The notes: a model not told the origin generated them from the sequence alone. A DNA stretch of 64,000 nt from Pseudomonadota bacterium (GCA_023389155.1 JAEWEV010000011.1:124001-188000); one strand, 5' to 3'; shown: positions 34,105 to 42,487, counted from the stretch's first letter. Numbers and translations are program-made.

Positions 34105-35721
34105 ATGTCTACACATTCCATTCCGCAGGAAGTCGCCCGACGCCGGACTTTTGCGATTATTTCTCACCCCGATGCCGGTAAAACCACGCTGACCGAAAAA
34201 CTGCTGCTGTTCGCAGGAGCGATTCAGATCGCAGGTAGTGTGAAGGCGCGCAAGGCCAGCCGGCACGCCTCGTCCGACTGGATGGAGATCGAGAAGCAGC
34301 GGGGCATTTCCGTAGCCTCTTCCGTGATGCAAATGGAATACCGCGACTGTGTGATCAATCTGCTGGATACCCCGGGGCACCAGGACTTTTCCGAAGATAC
34401 CTATCGCGTACTGACCGCCGTCGATGCCGCATTAATGGTGATCGACGCCGCCAATGGGGTCGAACCGCAGACGATCCGCCTGCTGCAGGTCTGCCGCGCG
34501 CGCAACACCCCGATCATTACCTTCATCAACAAAATGGACCGCGAGGTCCAGGAACCGCTGGATCTGCTGGCAGAAATCGAATCCCATCTGGGCATGGACG
34601 CGATCCCGTTTTCCTGGCCTGTCGGCATGGGCAAGTCGTTTGGCGGGGTCTTCGATATTCGTCGCAATCGCATGCGCATATTCCGCCCCGGACAGGAACG
34701 TCGCGGCAGCAGCGAAGACATCATCGATGGGCTGGATAATCCTGAAATCGGCCAGCGTTTTGGCAGCGCCTTTGACAAAGCCAGGGAAGAAATCGACCTC
34801 TTGCAGGATGCCGCTCCGTCATTCGATCATGAAGAATTTCTGGCCGGCCGGCAGACACCGGTGTTTTTTGGCTCGGCAATCAATAACTTCGGCGTGCAGG
34901 AAGTCCTGGATACGCTCGTGGAATGGGCCCCAAAACCGGGGGCACGCCAGGCCTTGCAACGCGTTGTGCAACCTGATGAAACCAAATTCTCGGGGGTAGT
35001 GTTCAAAGTTCAGGCTAATATGGACCCTGCGCATCGGGACCGGGTGGCTTTTGTCCGCGTCAGTTCCGGTCGTTTTGAGCGCGGTATGCGCCTGAAAGTG
35101 AGCCGCACCGGTAAGGAAATACGCCCTAATAATGTGGTGTCGTTTCTTTCCCAGCGGCGAGATTTGCTTGACGAGGCCTATGCCGGCGATGTGATTGGTA
35201 TTCCGAATCACGGTGTGCTGCAACTGGGCGACGTGCTGACCGAGGGTGAAATCCTGCAATTTACCGGCCTGCCGTTTTTCGCACCTGAGCTGTTCCAGGC
35301 TGTAGAGGTCAGGGATCCGCTGCGTACCAAGCAGTTGCGCACCGGTCTGACACAACTGGGCGAAGAAGGCGCCATTCAGGTATTTCGTCCCCAGGCGGCG
35401 GGCGGTTCGCTGCTGCTGGGTGCCGTCGGACAATTGCAGTTCGAGGTGGTCGCGCACCGCCTCAAAACGGAATACGGTGCTGACGCCCGCATGATGCCCT
35501 CGCGCTACACCATGGCGCGCTGGGTTACTAGCGAGAACCCGAAAGCACTGAAGAAGTTCATCGACAGCAATGCCGCAAACATTGCTTACGATGTGGTGGA
35601 TGCATTGGCTTTCCTGATCACCTCTCCCGCACAATTGCGAGTGGCACAGGAGCTGAATCCGGAGATTAATTTTCACGCCATGCGCGAACATGGCGGCAAA
35701 GTATTTGGGGAAAACGGCTAA
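34105..35721 (+). CDS. prfC: Peptide chain release factor 3
   Basis: 538-residue GTPase that removes RF1/RF2 from the ribosome after peptide release. Seen: G1 HPDAGKTT (21-28), ADP-type switch with MEIEKQRGISVASS, G3 DTPGH near 91-95, and G4 NKMD near 146-149. The RF3-specific elongation-factor domains follow up to the C-terminal MREHGGKVFGENG. Length is as usual. The stop codon sits inside a perfect palindrome (CGGCTAA-AA-TTAGCCG, 35715-35730). Confidence 0.96.
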   Translation: MSTHSIPQEVARRRTFAIISHPDAGKTTLTEKLLLFAGAIQIAGSVKARKASRHASSDWMEIEKQRGISVASSVMQMEYRDCVINLLDTPGHQDFSEDTYRVLTAVDAALMVIDAANGVEPQTIRLLQVCRARNTPIITFINKMDREVQEPLDLLAEIESHLGMDAIPFSWPVGMGKSFGGVFDIRRNRMRIFRPGQERRGSSEDIIDGLDNPEIGQRFGSAFDKAREEIDLLQDAAPSFDHEEFLAGRQTPVFFGSAINNFGVQEVLDTLVEWAPKPGARQALQRVVQPDETKFSGVVFKVQANMDPAHRDRVAFVRVSSGRFERGMRLKVSRTGKEIRPNNVVSFLSQRRDLLDEAYAGDVIGIPNHGVLQLGDVLTEGEILQFTGLPFFAPELFQAVEVRDPLRTKQLRTGLTQLGEEGAIQVFRPQAAGGSLLLGAVGQLQFEVVAHRLKTEYGADARMMPSRYTMARWVTSENPKALKKFIDSNAANIAYDVVDALAFLITSPAQLRVAQELNPEINFHAMREHGGKVFGENG

Positions 35722-35751
35722 AATTAGCCGAATCACAACCGAGGTATGCAG

Positions 35752-36309
35752 ATGTCCTGGCGTTTATTATTTTTGTCCCTCCTCATTGTGGCTAGCGTTG
35801 CCACATGGGGTGGCCTGCAGGCAGGTGACTGGCTGATTGAGCATGCACCGGTTTCTGCCAATGTACCCAATGTCACCGCTTCGGATCCCAATCCCATGGT
35901 GGATGCACAGGGACGTCCGGTTCAACTGCAGCCTCAGCAGCCTCTCATGAGCGGAGCCCAGGGCGTACCCAAACAGCCAGACCCGGTTCAGTGGCATGTG
36001 GATGCGGCCAAAGGCGAAGAGGCGATTGAACAGGCCGTCACAACAGGCGACAGCCAAATTACCACGGGTGACGCGACCGACACGATTGATGGTATTAACG
36101 AACAGGAAATGCAGGCCATTCGTCGTACGCCGCGCGCACCGCGTGCTGCAGCATCAACGGGGGATTGGGAACCCGCCTTCCGTCAAGCCATGAGCGAATG
36201 CCGCGCACTGGGATTTTTTGATCGCCCTTCCTGCCTGTCGCGAGTGCGCAACCAGTATTGCGGCGCCAACAACGCATGGGGTAGCGTATCAGACTGCCCG
36301 TCACGTTAA
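35752..36309 (+). CDS. Hypothetical exported or membrane-anchored protein
   Basis: 185 residues, not recognised. Seen: one N-terminal hydrophobic segment (about 5-24) acting as signal or anchor, then a Pro/Gln-rich linker (about 40-75). A compact C-terminal region (about 140-185) has four cysteines spaced C-x8-C-x7-C-x10-C-type, which could form disulfides in the periplasm. GAGG lies seven bases before the ATG at 35752, favouring it over the ATG six bases earlier. It follows prfC by 30 bases and is probably co-transcribed. Confidence 0.7.
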   Translation: MSWRLLFLSLLIVASVATWGGLQAGDWLIEHAPVSANVPNVTASDPNPMVDAQGRPVQLQPQQPLMSGAQGVPKQPDPVQWHVDAAKGEEAIEQAVTTGDSQITTGDATDTIDGINEQEMQAIRRTPRAPRAAASTGDWEPAFRQAMSECRALGFFDRPSCLSRVRNQYCGANNAWGSVSDCPSR

Positions 36310-36413
36310 GGCTCACCACATCGATCACAGAGACATCATGCCGGCGCTCCGCTTCGGACGATATCAAAAAACTTAACGCCATGGCGGCAAACGTCAACAC
36401 CGGCAGGACAAAA

Positions 36414-36465
36414 AAACAGTCTCTTCGAAAACGGATGCGTCATCCGATAGTCGAAGAGACTGTTT
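36414..36465 (-). terminator. Long perfect hairpin, intrinsic terminator of bfr
   Basis: AAACAGTCTCTTCGA (36414-36428) pairs over 15 bases with TCGAAGAGACTGTTT (36451-36465). The loop contains a second stem, CGGATG/CATCCG. On the minus strand the stem is followed by a T7 tract, so it terminates the leftward bfr transcript. It may also end the prfC transcript. Confidence 0.8.
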
Positions 36466-36568
36466 GACTTTCCAGGGCACTGACGTCAACTTGCGGGACT
36501 GATCAGACTCTCTAAATATTCAACGATAGAACAGCTGACAGCGCGGGACTAACTCCGCTTTGTCACGA

Positions 36569-37045
36569 TCAGTCCTCGTCCCCCATCTGGCTTTGCAGAT
36601 AATTTTCCAGCCCGATTTTGCCAATCAGCTCGCTGTTGGTTTCAAGCCAGTCGATCTGCTCTTCCACTTCTTCCAGATTCTCCTGCAGCAAATCACGCGT
36701 GACATAGTCACGCACGGTCTCACAGTGTGAGATGGCTTCTGTCAGTGTTTTGTGATTGTCGATTTCTATCTTCAGATCACATTTGAGAATTTCAGGTACG
36801 TTTTCGCCAATGTGAAGCTTGTGCAGGTCCTGCAGATTGGGCAGGCCTTCAAGCAGAAAAATGCGTTCGATGATGGCATCGGCATTCTTCATTTTGTGAA
36901 TCGAGGTATGGTATTCGCTTTTGTTGAAGCGATTCAGACCCCAGTTCTTTGCCATGCGGGCATGTAAAAAGTATTGATTGATTGCAGTCAACTCGTTGGT
37001 GAGCTGCCTGTTCAAGAATTTGAGAACGTCCTTGTCGCCTTTCAT
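36569..37045 (-). CDS. bfr: Bacterioferritin, haem-binding type with degenerate ferroxidase centre
   Basis: 158-residue four-helix iron-storage protein matching E. coli Bfr end to end. Haem ligand Met52 is present (HKMKNAD, 50-56). The E. coli ferroxidase ligands are Glu18, Glu51, His54, Glu94, Glu127 and His130; only Glu18 and Glu94 remain, with Lys51, Asn54, Val127 and Gln130 at the others. This is the pattern of beta-type subunits that work with a ferroxidase-competent alpha partner. AAGGAAG precedes the ATG. Bfd lies 440 bases upstream on the same strand. Confidence 0.93.
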   Translation of the reverse strand: MKGDKDVLKFLNRQLTNELTAINQYFLHARMAKNWGLNRFNKSEYHTSIHKMKNADAIIERIFLLEGLPNLQDLHKLHIGENVPEILKCDLKIEIDNHKTLTEAISHCETVRDYVTRDLLQENLEEVEEQIDWLETNSELIGKIGLENYLQSQMGDED

Positions 37046-37487
37046 GATAACTTCCTTTACTGTGATGTATCGTCAGTGGGGGCTGACTGGCTGCACGCTC
37101 AGCCTTTCGTATTAAGGAAATTATAAGGGAATCGCAGCCCAATGCTTCGGAATGCCTGCAAAGCCCTGCAGGTGGTAAATGAGAATGGAAATGAAAGTGT
37201 TTTTGTTCAGCAATGCGCCGGCGTGGGCAATCGTGTCCCACGGTGTAAACGCAGCGCGATAGCGAACAAAAATGCCTGAATAAATCACGAGAAAATACGG
37301 TGAGGCTGGCAGCCTAGCTGCGTTAACACGGAAGAGGCAGTCAGGAGAGAATTCGTAGGGGCAGGCCGGGACAAGAGAACAACGGGGAAGTACAGGGACT
37401 GCAGCCTGCGCCAGGGAGCAAAAGGCGTGAGCAGGAGAAGGAACGCGAGTTGGTTAAAAAAACCGGTATTCTGGGAAGCGGCGGGGA
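37046..37487. other. Intergenic region between bfd and bfr with a Fur-box-like sequence
   Basis: 442 bases without a recognisable gene. At 37175-37193 a sequence containing AAATGAGAATGGAAATG matches the 19-base canonical Fur box at about 11 positions by eye, a weak score, in a place where iron regulation would make sense. The part from 37300 to 37440 is purine-rich and unremarkable. Confidence 0.35.
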
Positions 37488-37754
37488 TCAGGCGGCAGAG
37501 CGCCAAAGAATGACTGATTCGGTGTCAAGGGCATCGCATTTTTCTTTGCCGCAATGATCATTTGCCCCGCCATGATCAATGGACGCGCCGGTACAGGCTG
37601 CATGCTCCAGATAGCTACAGGCCATTTGTGCGCAGCACCCGCAATTGGTGGCGACGTCCAGGTCGCGCTGCAGGTCAGCCAATGAGGTTGCGCCCTGGGC
37701 GATGGCGTCCAGGACCTCACTTTCGGTGACGGCATTACAAATGCAAATATACAT
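37488..37754 (-). CDS. bfd: Bacterioferritin-associated ferredoxin with extended C-terminus
   Basis: 88-residue [2Fe-2S] protein that binds bacterioferritin and reduces its iron core for release. The Bfd cluster ligands are exact: Cys4 and Cys6 at the N-terminus (MYICICNAVT), Cys38 and Cys41 in NCGCC. E. coli Bfd ends near residue 64; here a further 24 residues carry Cys68 and Cys73 plus several His, following Cys46 and Cys54. The start is set by the CICNAVT homology; longer in-frame starts exist. It is transcribed toward bfr, consistent with a shared iron-release role. Confidence 0.9.
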   Translation of the reverse strand: MYICICNAVTESEVLDAIAQGATSLADLQRDLDVATNCGCCAQMACSYLEHAACTGASIDHGGANDHCGKEKCDALDTESVILWRSAA

Positions 37755-37933
37755 GAGAGTTATTATCATCCAAGGCCTGAAAAGTTGCAAGTCATCGGGC
37801 GCCAATTCCCATAATTTAGCGCTATTGCAGCGCTTTGACGACATTGCAGTCCGTTTCAGTGCTGGTCCTGTAGGCAATTTCTTTGGTCACAGCCAGACCA
37901 GGTAGCATTTGCAAGGTCCACGAAGCGACCCTC

Positions 37934-39328
37934 TCAGTCCTGATTCAGGCTTGCCCGCGCCTTGCGCAATGAGGCAGAAGGAATTCCCAGCACCTCGCGG
38001 TATTTGGCAACAGTGCGCCGGGCAATGGTAATGCCATCTCCGGCGAGCATTTCCGTGAGGCGGCTGTCGGATAGCGGTTTGCCTTCGGGCTCGCCCTGAA
38101 TATAGTCTCGAATCCGGATCTGCACGGCCGTGGCGGAGGCGTTTTCACCGGAATCCGTAGCCAGTCCTGAACCAAAAAAACGTTTCAGTTCGAACACGCC
38201 GTGAGGCGTAGCGATGAATTTCTGTGTTGTTGCCCGGGAGATCGTGGATTCATGCATGCCAACAGCGTCGGCTACGTCCCGCAAGGTCAGTGGCTGCATT
38301 TGCGCCATGCCATGCTCCAAAAACCCGCGCTGCTTGTCCATAATGGCGCGCGAGACATCCAGAATCGTGGAAAAGCGCTGGCTGACCTGACGGATGATGC
38401 CCTTTGCAGCCAGCAACTGTTCGCTCATGCCAGCCCCGGCCTCTTTGCCCAGGCGGCGTATCATCGATTCATATCCTTCGCTGATGCGCAGCGACGGCAT
38501 GACCGCCTGATTGATGGTCAGGACCCACTCCCCCTTAACCTTGCGCACCAGCACATCGGGAACGGCAAAATCGGCTGTGGGCGCACTAAACTGCTTGCCC
38601 GGCCGCGGATCCAGCTGACGGATCAGCGCATGAGCCTGACGGATCAGTTCAATATCGGCACCGGTAATTGATTTCAATTGTGCCATATCGGCACGCCCCA
38701 GCGCCTCCAGGCCATTTTCACAAATCATGCGGGCGCATGTGAGTACTTCCGGCTCTACAGGATTGGACAGCGTGGAGGTATTCAGCTGCAGCAGCAAACA
38801 CTCCGAGAGCGTCCGTGCACCAACACCGGCAGGATCGCAGGATTGCAGCAGTCGCAAGGCGACCGCCAGATCGTCTTCGTCAACATCGGCCTCTTCGGAG
38901 AAAAGTTTGGCAATCTCTGTCAGGTCGGACACCAGGTAGCCATTATCATCCAGTTCTTCAATCAGATATTCGGCCAGGCCAACATCGCGTTCGGATGCAT
39001 GCGTGAGCCGAAGCTGATCGCGCAGATGCTGCGAAAGCGATTCTCCTACCGCTGTTTCCGGCTGATAATACTCGTCATCACGCGATTTCTGACCCGGCTG
39101 GGAAGTCCAGTCATGTTGTAAAAGCTCAGCATCGTTTTCGCTTACATTTGTGTTCTCTTCCGATATTTGGTTATTATCGACGAGTTCAAGCATGGGATTG
39201 TCCTGCAACACCTGTGCCAGCTCTGCCTGGAGATCCAGCGCAGAACACTGCAACAAACGCAGGGATTGTTGCAGTTGCGGGGTCAGCACCAGCTGCTGGC
39301 CGGTTCGTAGTTCTAACGCATGACGCAT
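37934..39328 (-). CDS. rpoN: RNA polymerase sigma-54 factor RpoN
   Basis: 464-residue sigma-54. Seen: region I, rich in Gln/Leu (LTPQLQQSLRLLQ, 16-28), an acidic region II, the core-binding region, a helix-turn-helix region (about 340-375, including GMHESTISRATTQKF), and a perfect RpoN box ARRTVAKYRE (436-445) that contacts the -24 element. Common rpoN neighbours (lptB, hpf, ptsN) are absent; bfd lies downstream and an unknown membrane protein diverges. Only 18 bases separate its ATG from the divergent gene. Confidence 0.95.
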   Translation of the reverse strand: MRHALELRTGQQLVLTPQLQQSLRLLQCSALDLQAELAQVLQDNPMLELVDNNQISEENTNVSENDAELLQHDWTSQPGQKSRDDEYYQPETAVGESLSQHLRDQLRLTHASERDVGLAEYLIEELDDNGYLVSDLTEIAKLFSEEADVDEDDLAVALRLLQSCDPAGVGARTLSECLLLQLNTSTLSNPVEPEVLTCARMICENGLEALGRADMAQLKSITGADIELIRQAHALIRQLDPRPGKQFSAPTADFAVPDVLVRKVKGEWVLTINQAVMPSLRISEGYESMIRRLGKEAGAGMSEQLLAAKGIIRQVSQRFSTILDVSRAIMDKQRGFLEHGMAQMQPLTLRDVADAVGMHESTISRATTQKFIATPHGVFELKRFFGSGLATDSGENASATAVQIRIRDYIQGEPEGKPLSDSRLTEMLAGDGITIARRTVAKYREVLGIPSASLRKARASLNQD

Positions 39329-39346
39329 ATCGGATTTGGATTACCT

Positions 39347-40381
39347 ATGAAATACAGCAATGCCGCGGTTCAGCAAAATGACGCCAAGCTGGTCAGCAAA
39401 ACGCTGCTCAAACTGGCCACACCCAGGATTATAATGCGCGCGGTGGTGATTACTGTCACAATCATCCTATGGCTGTGGGTCGCCACACGCATTCTTGAAT
39501 TTGGCGCGGTACAGGACTACGCGTTTCTCGACAAGTTTAACGCACAACTGGTTTCTTTTCTGCAAAGCATCAATCCCTACCTGTGGTGGGCGGTCGTCCT
39601 GCTGGGCACGCTCATCGTCTACTTTTTTCTGAGTGCCTGGTACAGCGGCAGCGTGGAGCGCGCCGCCTACAAAACCGTGCCATCTGATACAGCGGCAGAG
39701 CTCATCAGAAGCCTGTCTCCGGAAGGACGTGACGTGCTGGGCTGGGTATGGCGTGACCGGACCGAGCCCATCAATATTGGCAATCTGAAAACCACCAAGG
39801 ACGAACTGGACAACAACCGGGTCAGCAAACTGGCGCAGATCCGCGAACAGGAACGCCTGCTTGGGCCAGCAACGGCAATCGCCGCCGATGACCGCCTTGC
39901 TGCGAGCATCGCAGCCTCCCCTCGCCCCGTGGACGAACATCCGCCGACAGCCCCTGCCCCGCAACGTGGGCCCGGCGCTCCCGAACCGTCCCGCGCCGAA
40001 CATGAAGCGCGCACACCGGCAGCAGCCACTGCATCTGCGGCTGCCGTTGCCGCAAACGCACTCACAGAGCCGACCGTTACCCGTGAACCGTCAGTCGTTT
40101 CCAATCCGCCCGTCGACCCCACTACCCGCGAGACCGCCGCAGCTGACACCGCTGCTTCCGAGCCAGTGATCAGTGCAGAGCCTGTCGTCACACGCCAGGC
40201 GCAAGCCCGACCCGATCCCGAGCCGGCGGCCCCTGCCCGCAGCGAACCGGTGATCGCCCTGGATGAGTCAGACGAGCGTACTACGGTTTCCACTTCGGAG
40301 CAGACGGAACCCACCATTGGCCGACCCGATGACACGCATCTGCGCCCTCCGCGCGATGACGTCAAACACACAATCACCTGA
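39347..40381 (+). CDS. Hypothetical two-helix membrane protein with Pro/Ala-rich tail
   Basis: 344 residues, family not recognised. Two hydrophobic helices (about 30-53 and 75-98) are separated by a short loop. A small conserved-looking domain follows (about 105-175) with SPEGRDVLGWVWRDRTEPINIGNL, then a long low-complexity region rich in Ala, Pro, Glu and Thr (about 190-344), presumably cytoplasmic and disordered. The start at 39347 is chosen; an upstream ATG at 39320 would overlap rpoN. It is the last gene before the leuA leader. Confidence 0.65.
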   Translation: MKYSNAAVQQNDAKLVSKTLLKLATPRIIMRAVVITVTIILWLWVATRILEFGAVQDYAFLDKFNAQLVSFLQSINPYLWWAVVLLGTLIVYFFLSAWYSGSVERAAYKTVPSDTAAELIRSLSPEGRDVLGWVWRDRTEPINIGNLKTTKDELDNNRVSKLAQIREQERLLGPATAIAADDRLAASIAASPRPVDEHPPTAPAPQRGPGAPEPSRAEHEARTPAAATASAAAVAANALTEPTVTREPSVVSNPPVDPTTRETAAADTAASEPVISAEPVVTRQAQARPDPEPAAPARSEPVIALDESDERTTVSTSEQTEPTIGRPDDTHLRPPRDDVKHTIT

Positions 40382-40419
40382 CCAAATCGGGGTCCCGGAG
40401 CCGCAATGGAAAAAAACAC

Positions 40420-40448
40420 TTGCGCGCCGGGGGAATATTTCTTATAGT
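40420..40448 (+). promoter_or_regulatory. Candidate leu leader promoter
   Basis: TTGCGC (40420-40425), a 17-base spacer and TATAGT (40443-40448). The expected start site is at about 40455, exactly the A of the leader-peptide ATG, which would give a leaderless message and explain the missing ribosome site. Confidence 0.5.
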
Positions 40449-40454
40449 TGAGAT

Positions 40455-40610
40455 ATGAAGAGCCAGCCAGTATTCTCTCGCAACGCATTAACCGGCCGCA
40501 ACGCAGCTTGCGGCGCGGGTGTGTTGTCGGCTGCTGCTCCGTCTGGCGCAACGCGTTCTGCTGTTGCCCTTTCTTCTCTGCTACTGCTAGCGATCGGTTG
40601 TCGAGCCTAG
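40455..40610 (+). CDS. Leucine-rich leader peptide upstream of leuA
   Basis: A 51-residue ORF (start MKSQPVF, end IGCRA) containing ALSSLLLL near its end, with four consecutive leucine codons CTG-CTA-CTG-CTA at 40588-40599 and a fifth (CTT) three codons earlier. CTA is normally a rare codon, which suits a stalling site. There is no Shine-Dalgarno sequence; the promoter appears to place the transcript start on the ATG. The stop is followed by inverted repeats that can adopt alternative pairings before leuA. This matches attenuation logic as in E. coli leuL, although sequence and length are unrelated. Confidence 0.6.
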   Translation: MKSQPVFSRNALTGRNAACGAGVLSAAAPSGATRSAVALSSLLLLAIGCRA

Positions 40611-40650
40611 AGCGTTCGTGGCAGTTCGACAGCCCGTGTACAAGCCACAA

Positions 40651-40717
40651 GGATTCCGTTTTATTATTCTGAATCCCGGCGTCGCTGCTTAACTCCAGTC
40701 TGTTCGCACCGGGATTC
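40651..40717 (+). promoter_or_regulatory. Mutually exclusive hairpins in the leuA leader (attenuator-like)
   Basis: GGATTC (40651-40656) can pair with GAATCC (40671-40676). The same GAATCC extended to GAATCCCGG (40671-40679) can instead pair perfectly with CCGGGATTC (40709-40717). The two structures exclude each other. The downstream hairpin ends about 9 bases before the leuA ribosome site (AGGTG at 40727-40731) and has no T-tract, so control could act on translation rather than termination. Confidence 0.55.
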
Positions 40718-40735
40718 CCCCCAAATAGGTGCATC

Positions 40736-42439
40736 ATGATTTCCAACCCCGCTTCCAAATACGTCCCTTTCAAAGCCTTCGAACGCGATTTTTCCGAGCG
40801 TACCTGGCCCAGCAAGAAAATCGAACATCCCCCGATCTGGATGAGTACCGATCTGCGCGACGGCAATCAGTCCCTGATCGAACCCATGAGCATTGAACGC
40901 AAGCTGCGTTTTTTCAAGCATCTGGTCAAAATCGGCTTCAAGGAAATCGAAGTCGGCTTCCCTTCTGCTTCGCAGACAGACTTTGATTTCGTGCGCATTC
41001 TGATCGAAGAAAAACACATTCCCGATGACGTGCTGATCATCGTACTGACCCAGTCACGCGAAGATCTTATTAACCGTACGGTCGAGGCGGCCGCCGGCGC
41101 CCGCCAGGCCATGGTGCACCTGTATAACGCCTGCGCGCCTGCCTTCCGCAAAATTGTGTTCAATATGAGCCGGGATGAGGTCAAGAATATCGCCACCACA
41201 GGTACGGATCTCATCAAAAAGGCAGTGAGCCGCCATCCGGAAACCCGCTGGCGCTATGAATATTCTCCCGAGGTTTTCAGCACCACGGAACCTGAATTTG
41301 CGGTTGATGTATGTAACGCCGTCGCCGAGATCTGGCAACCCACCGCGGCCGATCCAATTGTATTCAACCTGCCGGCAACCATCGAGGCAACCACGCCGAA
41401 TATGTACGCGGACCAGATCGAATGGTTCTGCAAGAAAGTCAATAATCGCGATCGCGTGATTGTCAGCGTCCACCCGCATAATGATCGCGGCACGGCCGTT
41501 GCCGCAGCCGAGCTGGCTGTCATGGCGGGCGCAGACCGCATCGAAGGGTGTCTGTTCGGCAGTGGCGAACGGACCGGCAACGTCTGTCTGGTTACACTGG
41601 CTTTGAATCTGTACACCCAGGGCATTCACCCCGGCCTGGACTTTTCCGATATTGATGACGTGCGCCGTACCGCTGAATATTGCAATCAGTTGCCTGTGCA
41701 TCCTCGGCATCCTTACGCAGGCGATCTGGTCTTCACCGCCTTCTCGGGTTCGCATCAGGACGCCATCAAGAAAGGCTTTGCCGTCCAGAAAGACGATGCG
41801 GTATGGGAAGTCCCCTACCTGCCAATCGATCCTGCCGATCTGGGTCGCAACTATGACGCGGTCATCCGCGTCAACAGCCAGTCCGGTAAAGGCGGTGTTT
41901 CGTATCTCCTGGAGAACGAACGTGGCCTGAATCTGCCACGTCGCCTGCAGATCGAGTTTTCTCGCGCCATCCAGCGCGTGACCGATGAGACGGGTGCGGA
42001 AGTCAATGGCAACGCCGTGTATGACATTTTCGAGAAAGAATATCTGAAGCAGACTACACCCTGGAAACTGTTGCGTCACCAGATCAACAGCAAGGCCGAT
42101 GGCGATAGCGGCGATCAGTTCAGTATCCGCGCCGAAGTGGAAGTTGACGGCCAGGTCAAGGTTGTCGAAGGCAGCGGAGAAGGCGCCATTTCTGCCTTCA
42201 TCAATGCCCTGAATCTGCCGATTCGCTTCATGGATTACCATGAACATGCCATGGGTAGCGGCGAAAAAACATCAGCCGTCTGCTACGTAGAGTTGCGCCT
42301 GGGCGAATCTTCTACCGGTTTTGGCGTGGGCATCCACAAGGATATTGTGACCGCATCGTTTGTTGCAGTGTTGAGCGCGGTCAACCGTCATCTTAACCAG
42401 CAGGCACAGGACGGCGCCGCCTTGCGCGACGTTGCATAA
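40736..42439 (+). CDS. leuA: 2-isopropylmalate synthase (long form)
   Basis: First committed step of leucine synthesis: acetyl-CoA plus 2-ketoisovalerate gives 2-isopropylmalate. At 567 residues it is the long LeuA type with an N-terminal extension, common in actinobacteria, fungi and many betaproteobacteria. Seen: STDLRDGNQSL (37-47) with the metal-binding Asp, the HPHND motif (246-250), GSGERTGN near 282-289, and a C-terminal LeuA allosteric domain (about 430-560) that would bind leucine. AGGTG lies four bases before the start. It is monocistronic, ended by a strong terminator. Confidence 0.95.
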   Translation: MISNPASKYVPFKAFERDFSERTWPSKKIEHPPIWMSTDLRDGNQSLIEPMSIERKLRFFKHLVKIGFKEIEVGFPSASQTDFDFVRILIEEKHIPDDVLIIVLTQSREDLINRTVEAAAGARQAMVHLYNACAPAFRKIVFNMSRDEVKNIATTGTDLIKKAVSRHPETRWRYEYSPEVFSTTEPEFAVDVCNAVAEIWQPTAADPIVFNLPATIEATTPNMYADQIEWFCKKVNNRDRVIVSVHPHNDRGTAVAAAELAVMAGADRIEGCLFGSGERTGNVCLVTLALNLYTQGIHPGLDFSDIDDVRRTAEYCNQLPVHPRHPYAGDLVFTAFSGSHQDAIKKGFAVQKDDAVWEVPYLPIDPADLGRNYDAVIRVNSQSGKGGVSYLLENERGLNLPRRLQIEFSRAIQRVTDETGAEVNGNAVYDIFEKEYLKQTTPWKLLRHQINSKADGDSGDQFSIRAEVEVDGQVKVVEGSGEGAISAFINALNLPIRFMDYHEHAMGSGEKTSAVCYVELRLGESSTGFGVGIHKDIVTASFVAVLSAVNRHLNQQAQDGAALRDVA

Positions 42440-42456
42440 GAGGCCGTAAACGCGGT

Positions 42457-42487
42457 AAAAAAGGGCTGCCCGTGGCAGCTCTTTTTG
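42457..42487 (+). terminator. Intrinsic terminator after leuA
   Basis: GGGCTGCC (42463-42470) pairs with GGCAGCTC (42474-42481) with one G-T wobble, flanked by an A6 tract upstream and TTTTT downstream. It could work in both directions. Confidence 0.85.

Noticed and set aside
40448..40672. 74-codon frame overlapping the leu leader
   Set aside because: It starts upstream of the predicted transcript start in another frame, lacks consecutive Leu codons at its end and has no initiation signal.
39667..40866. 399-codon open frame on the minus strand
   Set aside because: It is antisense to the Pro/Ala-rich tail of the 39347-40381 gene and to the leu leader; its composition is low-complexity and it has no domain or ribosome site.
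41054..42247. 397-codon open frame on the minus strand
   Set aside because: Antisense shadow of leuA with no recognisable domain.
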